Source: Anaerolineae bacterium (GTDB taxonomy: Bacteria; Chloroflexota; Anaerolineae; JAAYZQ01). Taken from it: 10,203 bases of DNA. Positions 1 through 4,164 of the stretch are shown piece after piece (the first letter of the stretch is position 1; each line of letters begins with the position of its first letter). Below the pieces are notes generated by a model. The model saw only the letters and a program-made list of their open reading frames with translations, ran no database searches and had not been told where the DNA came from. The stretch is from assembly GCA_016929795.1 (NCBI GenBank), contig JAFGIA010000322.1:1-10203 (forward strand), read 5' to 3'. The position numbers were made by a program, and so were the translations under genes.

Positions 1-3
1 CCA

Positions 4-20
4 TCGTCTTCCTACAGAGG
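4..20 (-). promoter_or_regulatory. Possible ribosome-binding site and start of the next gene, which runs off the left edge
   Basis: On the minus strand an AGGA lies five bases before an ATG that begins at position 4, so a coding region could continue beyond the left edge. The arrangement echoes the better-supported gene upstream: stop codon, shared 10-mer, tRNA-like element, about 60 bases, then ribosome-binding site and ATG. Only one codon is visible, so coding cannot be tested here. Confidence 0.3.
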
Positions 21-61
21 AGATACAAAGCCGGTCATTGTTCAACCTCGAATCGCTAATG

Positions 62-108
62 GCGGTGCCCCGGAATCGAACCGAGGAAGGGCCATGATCC
101 CCCACCGC
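62..108 (-). tRNA. Minimal tRNA-like element without a D arm, CAT in the anticodon-loop position
   Basis: Read on the minus strand, GCGGTG (108-103) pairs with CACCGC (67-62) as a six-base-pair acceptor-like stem. Next comes a hairpin with GGGG (102-99), the seven-base loop ATCATGG (98-92) and CCCT (91-88). The loop has T at position 33 and CAT at 34-36. A T arm follows, with stem 86-81/73-68 (one T-G wobble) and the loop TTCGATT, which fits the TTCRANY consensus exactly. There is no room for a D arm. The element is only 47 bases long, against about 75 for a normal tRNA. It lies 33 bases after the stop of the ArdC-Rad52 gene. It may be a mimic, a relic or an RNA-processing site, and charging or decoding is doubtful. 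Confidence 0.45.
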
Positions 109-111
109 GCT

Positions 112-121
112 GTATTCAGTT
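112..121 (-). repeat. Shared 10-mer before tRNA-like element, copy 1
   Basis: On the minus strand this reads AACTGAATAC and lies three bases before the acceptor stem of the tRNA-like element at 62-108. The identical 10-mer at 1898-1907 lies two bases before the other tRNA-like element. It could be a processing signal, part of a promoter, or simply the edge of a duplicated cassette. Confidence 0.55.
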
Positions 122-141
122 GTCAAAGTGCGTGTTGGCGC

Positions 142-813
142 CTAGTTGCGCAGCGCCGCCAGCTTCTCGGCCCAGCTTCCCGCGCCCTTTGCGATCTGCT
201 CCGCCGCTGCCTTGTCGATGCCGCGCTCGCGCACAGCCGTCCAGAACTCGGTCGGGCCGACGCTACCGTTGCCGTTCCCTGCTACGACAGGTGCCGGTTC
301 CGGCGCATGGGGCTCGTCACCCGCGACCGGATCGTCCGGCTCGACGGGCTCCACCCGTGCCGCGTTGCCGGCAACCGCGCGGTAGAGTTGTGCCAGCGCC
401 CCCTTGGTGAAGCACTTGCGCTGCACGTCGTACTCGACCCACGTGCGTGGCAGGCGGTAGAGGAAGGCGCCCAGGCCGAACTTGACGCACGCGCGCTTGA
501 ACGCTTGCGCGAGCGCCGTCGTCGCCGTGTTCTCGTCGTTGGCCGGGGCTTCGCCCACGTCCGAGCGGGTCACGCCCGCGATGGTCAGGCGGCACACGAC
601 CACCTTGCCGCCTTCTTGCACCTCGTAGTCATCCGACCAGTCTCCGCCGGCGACCTCGTTCAGGCGGTCGATGTAGTGCCGCAGGTCGACGTACGCGAGC
701 GCCAGGCCGCGCGTCTTGTCCTTGTTCGTCGCGCCGGGCTTCCACTGGATCGCCTCTGGCGGGAACGGCTCGGCCAACGCGCCCATCATCTGCTGTGTCA
801 ATCGGGTCTGCAT
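142..813 (-). CDS. Rad52-type ssDNA-annealing protein, alternative product from an internal start
   Basis: This is the same reading frame as the longer ORF but starts at its Met317, giving 223 residues, a natural size for a stand-alone phage-type annealase. AAGGAGG lies five bases before this ATG, the strongest Shine-Dalgarno in the window. The leader (AAGGAGGCAAAGATG) is close to the leader of the SWIM gene (AAGGAGACGAAAGATG). Two hairpins sit just upstream, as one would expect in an intergenic region. The 223-residue protein would keep the complete annealase core plus a Pro-rich linker and a short C-terminal helical segment, which may bind partners. No stop codon separates it from the ArdC part, so a full fusion cannot be excluded. 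Confidence 0.6.
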   Translation of the reverse strand: MQTRLTQQMMGALAEPFPPEAIQWKPGATNKDKTRGLALAYVDLRHYIDRLNEVAGGDWSDDYEVQEGGKVVVCRLTIAGVTRSDVGEAPANDENTATTALAQAFKRACVKFGLGAFLYRLPRTWVEYDVQRKCFTKGALAQLYRAVAGNAARVEPVEPDDPVAGDEPHAPEPAPVVAGNGNGSVGPTEFWTAVRERGIDKAAAEQIAKGAGSWAEKLAALRN

Positions 814-1761
814 CTTTGCCTCCTTCGGCTGTGTGTTTGTATTTCCGCACGGAAATTGGTCCTGCGCGTGCAGGTCAGGGGTATCGTCCATGCACACAAA
901 AGCGCGAATGTTTTCGTCGCTCTGTGCATACGTGCCGTTGCCATAGCCGCATGGCGCTTCTGCCAGAACGGCGGCGCGGCTCTGCGTGTGGGTTTCGTCC
1001 AGCAGCAGGTCGAGCACCTTCTCCACCGTGCCAAGCGCGGTGAGAATCGCCTGCAGCGGGTCGGCCGCGTACTGCTTAACGTACTGCCAGCAGTTGCCGG
1101 CTCTGTCGCCCAGGCCGTACAAGTGCATCAGGACCGCCGCCGTGAACTCGGCGACCGTTTCCTGCCGGGGGTCCTGCCCGCCCCTAAGCTTGCCCTCGAT
1201 CCTGGCGTGCGCGGCGTGGGCCAGCTCGTGGAAAAAGACGCCGGGGTCGTGGCTGCCGAGCTTGATCCGTCTGCCTGTCACGTCGCACGCGCCGAGCCTG
1301 TCGGAGGGCAAGGGCTGGTAGGTCAGCTCGACGCCCAGGCTGCGCGCCACATCGGCGAGTGGGGGCAGCTCGACGGGGGTGTAGTCGACCTCGGGCAGCG
1401 GGTCGCCTTCCGTCTGGTGGTCGGCAAAGACCGCGACGGAGCGAAAGCCTTTGAGCACGGGGCGTGCCTCGCCCGTGTCGGCGTCCTTGATGGGCACCAT
1501 GATCGGGGCGAGAATAAAGGCAGCGCGCGCGCCCTTGCTCACCTTGCGCCCCGCCTCCTGCCACTGCCGGAACCCACGACAGTCGAGCGTGCCGGTCTGG
1601 ATGTAGATGAGCACCTTGTTGCCGAGGCTCCACTTGTCGGAGGGGATGCCGTCGCCCTGCCGCTGGATGCGGGCAATCTTGACCACCGGGGACAGATCGC
1701 CCGACTTGAACTGCTCGACCACCTGATCGAGTGCCGCCTGTGCTTTGACTGAGAGTTTCAT
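142..1761 (-). CDS. ArdC-type ssDNA-binding metallopeptidase fused in frame to a Rad52-type annealing protein
   Basis: This is a 539-residue ORF. Residues about 20-115 resemble the ArdC N-terminal ssDNA-binding domain (NKVLIYIQTG, FRQWQEAGRKVSKG). Residues 178-182 are HELAH, an HExxH zinc site, with E205 in the following helix a likely third ligand, as in ArdC-associated zincin peptidases. Residues about 262-316 are a low-complexity joint. Residues about 317-445 match Rad52/Rad22-type annealases (YVDLRHYIDRLNEVAGGDWSDD, ALAQAFKRACVKFGLGAFLY), followed by a Pro/Ala-rich linker and a short helical tail. ArdC proteins are known plasmid anti-restriction/ssDNA-binding factors, and Rad52-family proteins anneal single strands. 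The start is set by AAGGAG seven bases before ATG; the out-of-frame ATG inside that site is rejected. The Rad52 part has its own ribosome-binding site, so one long or two separate products may be made. The domain calls are from recalled patterns. Confidence 0.82.
   Translation of the reverse strand: MKLSVKAQAALDQVVEQFKSGDLSPVVKIARIQRQGDGIPSDKWSLGNKVLIYIQTGTLDCRGFRQWQEAGRKVSKGARAAFILAPIMVPIKDADTGEARPVLKGFRSVAVFADHQTEGDPLPEVDYTPVELPPLADVARSLGVELTYQPLPSDRLGACDVTGRRIKLGSHDPGVFFHELAHAAHARIEGKLRGGQDPRQETVAEFTAAVLMHLYGLGDRAGNCWQYVKQYAADPLQAILTALGTVEKVLDLLLDETHTQSRAAVLAEAPCGYGNGTYAQSDENIRAFVCMDDTPDLHAQDQFPCGNTNTQPKEAKMQTRLTQQMMGALAEPFPPEAIQWKPGATNKDKTRGLALAYVDLRHYIDRLNEVAGGDWSDDYEVQEGGKVVVCRLTIAGVTRSDVGEAPANDENTATTALAQAFKRACVKFGLGAFLYRLPRTWVEYDVQRKCFTKGALAQLYRAVAGNAARVEPVEPDDPVAGDEPHAPEPAPVVAGNGNGSVGPTEFWTAVRERGIDKAAAEQIAKGAGSWAEKLAALRN
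814..825 (-). promoter_or_regulatory. Internal Shine-Dalgarno for the Rad52-type protein
   Basis: On the minus strand AAGGAGG (825-819) is followed by CAAAG and then the ATG at 813. A seven-base match to the anti-Shine-Dalgarno at ideal spacing inside a long ORF is unlikely by chance. It supports separate initiation of the Rad52-type domain. Confidence 0.75.
841..874. repeat. Two adjacent inverted repeats upstream of the internal start
   Basis: ATTTCCG-CA-CGGAAAT (841-856) is a perfect seven-base-pair inverted repeat with a two-base spacer. CCTGC-GCGT-GCAGG (861-874) is a second stem four bases away. Both lie in the linker between the ArdC and Rad52 domains, 28 bases or more upstream of the internal start. 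They are consistent with a former or functional intergenic control region: an operator, or RNA structure governing re-initiation. Confidence 0.55.
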
Positions 1762-1828
1762 TCTGCATCTCCTTTCGGTTTGCGCCTGATTTTGGCAAGC
1801 ATGTGATTACGGTTTCTTTGGAACGAGT

Positions 1829-1895
1829 GCCCATGCACAGGAATCGAACCTGTCTCCCCGCGGCATTGAGCCGCGCCGGCCACCGAGGGCACGGG
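1829..1895 (-). tRNA. tRNA-like element with degenerate D arm, anticodon loop CAA
   Basis: On the minus strand CCCGTGC (1895-1889) pairs over seven positions with GCATGGG (1836-1830), with one G-T. The anticodon arm is CGCGG/CCGCG (1875-1871/1863-1859) with loop CTCAATG, placing CAA at 34-36 after T33. The variable region is GGGAG. The T arm is ACAGG/CCTGT with the consensus loop TTCGATT. The stretch between acceptor and anticodon arms is only 13 bases (1888-1876), against about 19 normally, and can form at most a two-base-pair D stem. CAA would read Leu UUG, yet bacterial tRNA-Leu has a long variable arm, which is absent here. No CCA is encoded; the bases after the acceptor are CAC. It lies between the sigma-like gene's terminator and the ArdC gene, 68 bases before the latter's start. 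Confidence 0.6.
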
Positions 1896-1897
1896 CA

Positions 1898-1907
1898 GTA
1901 TTCAGTT
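1898..1907 (-). repeat. Shared 10-mer before tRNA-like element, copy 2
   Basis: On the minus strand this is AACTGAATAC, two bases before the 5' end of the tRNA-like element at 1829-1895. It is identical to the 10-mer at 112-121, which has the same position relative to the other tRNA-like element. Confidence 0.55.
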
Positions 1908-1914
1908 ATGGGGG

Positions 1915-1948
1915 ATCAAAAAAGCCCCGGCTTGTGTACCGGGGCTTT
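1915..1948 (-). terminator. Intrinsic terminator ending the SWIM/sigma-like operon
   Basis: On the minus strand AAAAGCCCCGG, loop TACACAAG, then CCGGGGCTTTTTT form a seven-base-pair GC stem (extended by A-T pairs) followed by a run of six T. The 5' A-tract begins within the TAA stop codon of the sigma-like gene, so gene and terminator overlap. The stem also has a T-tract on the other strand, so it could work in both directions, though no convergent gene is seen. The tRNA-like element and ArdC-Rad52 gene lie beyond it and so need their own promoter or readthrough. Confidence 0.88.
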
Positions 1949-2607
1949 TACTGCTGTCGGCGTCCTTGCCGCTTGCCTGACAGGCCATAGTCGTGCGACT
2001 GCCGCCAGCCGCCCGGCCCCCATTCAGGGAGCGGGATGCCCTCGCGCTCGCAGTAGGCTTTCAGGTTGTCTTTCAGCCGTCGTCGCTTGCTCTTGACCTG
2101 CTGCTCCTTCCAGCCGAGGGTGACGGCGATTGCGGCGTTGTCGTACCCTTCGAGCAGCAGGCGCAGCACCTTGGCGTCGTTCTCGTAGGTGTCGCGCAGC
2201 GGGCGTTTGTAGCCGCCAACCTCTTTGACCAGGGCAAGCAGGTCGGCGTGCGACAGCCAGCTCGATTTATCGCCGTGTTCCATCACGTCGAGCCTGCTGT
2301 ACTCCTGGCGCTCTCGGCCATAGCACGTCGGCCTGTCGAGGGAATCGCCAAACGGGTTGCGGCCCACGCACTGCCGCATGTAGCAGCGGTGAGCGGCGCG
2401 CATCGCCCCGTAGAAGGCGATCCCATCATCGCCCGTGCGGTCCATCGTTTCGTAGTAGGTGATCGCCGCTTCCTGGGTCATGTCTTCCAGGTCTTGCGGC
2501 AGGACGATCAGGTTCTCGATGCGGCGGGCAGCGTAGCGGGCAGCGGTGTTGCCGCGCTCCATCAGTGCGTGCCCTTGGGGAACCGGGACGTTGTATTCTG
2601 CGGTCAT
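1948..2607 (-). CDS. Sigma-70-like helix-turn-helix protein
   Basis: This is a 219-residue protein. Residues about 28-56 (RIENLIVLPQDLEDMTQEAAITYYETM) resemble the first helices of sigma region 2 (the DLEDLxQEA pattern). Residues about 143-184 resemble the region 4 helix-turn-helix (DAKVLRLLLEGYDNAAIAVTLGW, then a basic helix, KSKRRRLKDNLKAY). The part between has no clear -10-recognition motif, and a Cys/Arg/Tyr-rich stretch takes its place. The C-terminus is basic. The start is chosen at 2607 because GGAGG lies seven bases upstream and because its ATG overlaps the stop of the preceding SWIM gene in ATGA, implying translational coupling. The role is probably transcription control of the element. 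It could instead be a phage-type late regulator or DNA-packaging HTH protein. I do not recognise a named family with certainty. Confidence 0.7.
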   Translation of the reverse strand: MTAEYNVPVPQGHALMERGNTAARYAARRIENLIVLPQDLEDMTQEAAITYYETMDRTGDDGIAFYGAMRAAHRCYMRQCVGRNPFGDSLDRPTCYGRERQEYSRLDVMEHGDKSSWLSHADLLALVKEVGGYKRPLRDTYENDAKVLRLLLEGYDNAAIAVTLGWKEQQVKSKRRRLKDNLKAYCEREGIPLPEWGPGGWRQSHDYGLSGKRQGRRQQ

Positions 2608-3473
2608 GCTTGCACCTCCGTGCGAATATAGGTTTGCTTGCGTTGCCTGAGCCCGTGCTCCCAGCCGAGCCATTGGAAGCTACCGGGCACATAGCCCTCT
2701 GCTTGCAGCCAGCGATAGATGTCGGGCAGGGTCTCTGCGGGCGGGGTCGTTTCGTTGCCGTCGAGCCGAAACGTGACCACTTGCCCGTTGCCGTTCACGC
2801 GGGGCAGCACGACGACCTCGTTGGCCTGGTAGGCTACGATAAGCTCCACCCGCCGTGTTTGCCCTTCTGCACCTTGTGTGGTAGCATTGGTGCAGGCGGG
2901 TTCTTGAGCGGCCGGCTGAGGGACCGGAGAGTGCGCATCATTCCCGGCCCTGTTCTGCTCTTTCAGGATCTCCTCTGCGCGCTTTGCCAGTGCCCGCGCA
3001 AGCCGGTGCTGGCACCACCCACCCGGCACGCCGTTGTGGATATAGTCGGGGCACGTGCAGCGACCGTTGACGTGGTAGGTCACGCCCGAGTTGGTGGAGC
3101 TGGGGAAGAGCCAGGTGTCGGCCGCGTCGCCCACCTGGGTCCATCGCCGCATCTCAGCGATGGTTGCGGCGCGGGGCAGGCGCTTGAGGACAGCGCGGTT
3201 GTGCTGACTCAAGAAGTGGTTCATGGCGAGCTGCGAGGCGACGAGCACGGCATCCTCCCACGTGATGCGCCGTGGTTCGGGCCAGTCACCATCCGCGGGT
3301 TCGAACACCTGCCGGCCGTCAACCCAAGATGTCTTGAGCGGCAGCCAGTGCTCGCCGTGGTCGCTGGCGGCGTAGGTGTAGCGGTTGCCCGCGAGGCGGT
3401 AGGGGACCACGAACACCTCGCGGTTCCAGACACGAGACATCTTGGCTTCGACCTGATCCATTGTGAGTTTCAT
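2604..3473 (-). CDS. SWIM zinc-finger protein
   Basis: This is a 289-residue protein. Residues 139-156 carry the SWIM signature CxCx12CxH: C139 and C141 in GRCTCPDY, C154 and H156 in GGWCQHRLARAL. The N-terminal ~110 residues are a mixed domain I do not recognise, rich in aromatic residues. Residues about 178-207 are a Pro/Ala/Gln/Thr-rich linker, and the C-terminal ~80 residues (LIVAYQANEV to the end) form a small separate domain. SWIM domains bind nucleic acid or partner proteins and in eukaryotes occur in Shu-complex proteins acting with Rad51/Rad52. The start at 3473 is chosen because AAAGGAG lies eight bases upstream; an upstream in-frame ATG would translate through the terminator hairpin. 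The gene overlaps the sigma-like gene by ATGA and precedes the Rad52-type gene, so a recombination role is plausible but inferred. Confidence 0.8.
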   Translation of the reverse strand: MKLTMDQVEAKMSRVWNREVFVVPYRLAGNRYTYAASDHGEHWLPLKTSWVDGRQVFEPADGDWPEPRRITWEDAVLVASQLAMNHFLSQHNRAVLKRLPRAATIAEMRRWTQVGDAADTWLFPSSTNSGVTYHVNGRCTCPDYIHNGVPGGWCQHRLARALAKRAEEILKEQNRAGNDAHSPVPQPAAQEPACTNATTQGAEGQTRRVELIVAYQANEVVVLPRVNGNGQVVTFRLDGNETTPPAETLPDIYRWLQAEGYVPGSFQWLGWEHGLRQRKQTYIRTEVQA

Positions 3474-3490
3474 CTTTCGTCTCCTTTGGT
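3474..3490 (-). promoter_or_regulatory. Ribosome-binding leader of the SWIM gene, shared with other genes
   Basis: The minus-strand leader AAAGGAGACGAAAG directly before ATG decides the start. Close relatives stand before the ArdC ORF (AAAGGAGATGCAGA), the internal Rad52 start (AAGGAGGCAAAG) and the Mrr-type gene (AAGGAGACGAAT). The SWIM and ArdC genes also share the first codons ATGAAACTC. Confidence 0.7.
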
Positions 3491-3511
3491 TTGGAATTGG
3501 TTTTGGGATAA

Positions 3512-3542
3512 CAAAAAAGCCCCGCCCATGATGGGCAGGGCT
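3512..3542 (-). terminator. Intrinsic terminator (or attenuator) just upstream of the SWIM gene
   Basis: On the minus strand AGCCCTGCCC (3542-3533) pairs with GGGCGGGGCT (3527-3518), with one U-G wobble and a short loop, and is followed by six U. The wobble is an A-C mismatch on the plus strand, so the hairpin is better formed in minus-strand RNA. Its end lies about 40 bases before the SWIM start, and the intervening sequence shows no promoter. Either transcription reads through conditionally (attenuation) or it ends a separate small RNA. Confidence 0.85.
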
Positions 3543-3601
3543 GGATGGTGGCCACGAAGGCCACCGCACAATGAGCTTGTGCTCGTTTCCTGGGGAAACG
3601 A
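3512..3601 (-). ncRNA. Tandem hairpin array: structured leader or small RNA
   Basis: Three perfect hairpins abut with no gap. Read on the minus strand they are TCGTTTCC-CCA-GGAAACGA (3601-3583, eight base pairs), GCACAA-GCTCA-TTGTGC (3582-3566, six) and GGTGGCC-TTCGT-GGCCACC (3565-3547, seven). After four bases the terminator hairpin (3542-3518) and U-tract follow. A looser stem (CGCAG 3611-3615 with CTGCG 3638-3642) may extend it upstream. The pattern indicates a folded RNA, not chance. I recognise no Rfam family. It may control the SWIM/sigma-like operon by termination, be a stand-alone small RNA, or be a guide-like RNA. Confidence 0.65.
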
Positions 3602-3981
3602 CGGCGAGGGCGCAGACAGAGTCAGCTTGGGGCTAGCCTGCGAGGTTACGGCAAGCAGGGGGCGCGTGCGTAAGGGGATAGGTGCTCTTGAATGAGATAG
3701 GGGGGGTAGACCCCCGTATACCCCTTTTCGGGATCACCTATATATCATCTATCACGGTCACGAGAGGTAGCCCCTCCGCGCCAGATCCACCTTTACATTT
3801 TTAGTTATTGCGGGACATTCCGGATGAGAGATCCGACAAATACCTACACCATGGCAAAAGATCGTGAGTTTTGGTCGTCAAAGTGGGCGGGCAGCAGTAT
3901 ACAGGGGTATTGCTCGCGCGCGTAAAAGAGAAGGCTATCCTGCACGACCAGGGATGTGTGACTCTGTGCACCCAGGTGAGG

Positions 3982-4006
3982 AATAGGCGCAATAGGACAC
4001 AATAGG
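3982..4006. repeat. Three short direct repeats AATAGG
   Basis: AATAGG occurs at 3982, 3991 and 4001, that is with 9- and 10-base periods, the last two in the larger context CAATAGGACA-like. Helical-turn spacing is compatible with a small operator or iteron cluster, but the unit is short and the array small. Confidence 0.35.
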
Positions 4007-4073
4007 ACAAAATGCGGGATGTTGCGGATCTAGGGGTGCTAAAGGCGGTAGGAAGGAGGACAGGGGGATTACT

Positions 4074-4097
4074 GTGTAGCGAAAAAAACGGTTACAC
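4074..4097. repeat. Hairpin with a homopolymer loop
   Basis: GTGTA (4074-4078) pairs with TACAC (4093-4097), with further imperfect pairing inward, around a run of seven A (4082-4088; T on the minus strand). It lies about 70-90 bases past the stop of the membrane-protein gene. The T-run is in the loop and not after the stem, so it is not a standard terminator. Confidence 0.3.
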
Positions 4098-4164
4098 TGG
4101 TGAGTGCTTTTCGCCGTGAACGAATGCTCCGTGTCGAGGTCCATTCATCTCGCGACCAAGGCTC

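Larger units (their letters stand above)
3602..4164. other. Non-coding stretch between the hairpin array and the membrane-protein gene
   Basis: No reading frame here looks real: those on the minus strand are short, lack ribosome-binding sites and have compositions unlike the neighbours. The stretch holds a seven-G run next to CCCCC at 3700-3715 (hairpin-forming), a small stem CGGAT-GAGAG-ATCCG near 3822-3836, three AATAGG copies, and a hairpin with an A7 loop. I could not place a convincing promoter. It may carry the promoter and 5' part of the RNA that ends in the hairpin array. Confidence 0.5.

Noticed and set aside
94..1752. Long plus-strand ORF of 552 codons
   Set aside because: It is antisense to the ArdC-Rad52 ORF, has no recognisable domains and an Arg/Val/Leu/His-rich composition typical of shadows in GC-rich DNA. 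It also runs through a tRNA-like element.
2607..2673. Longer N-terminus for the sigma-like protein
   Set aside because: It would overlap the SWIM gene by about 70 bases. The start at 2607 has GGAGG upstream and the ATGA overlap.
3473..3569. Longer N-terminus for the SWIM protein (32 more residues)
   Set aside because: The extension is encoded by the terminator hairpin and U-tract and has no ribosome-binding site. The start at 3473 has an excellent one.
3512..3601. CRISPR array or normal tRNA
   Set aside because: The hairpins differ in sequence, so they are not direct repeats. There is no TTCRANY T loop and no enclosing acceptor stem.
2565..3695. Plus-strand ORF of 376 codons
   Set aside because: It is antisense to the SWIM gene, whose SWIM motif and ribosome-binding site are convincing, and it passes through the terminator and hairpin array.
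3851..3922. Short plus-strand ORF starting MAKDREFW
   Set aside because: It has only about 23 codons, no ribosome-binding site and no recognisable homology.
4082..4088. T7 on the minus strand as a terminator of the membrane-protein gene
   Set aside because: The only convincing pairing puts the T-run in the hairpin loop, and no GC-rich stem directly precedes it.
3801..4144. Two 69-codon minus-strand ORFs
   Set aside because: They are Cys/Pro/Ser/Thr-rich, have no ribosome-binding sites, overlap in different frames and lie across short repeats.
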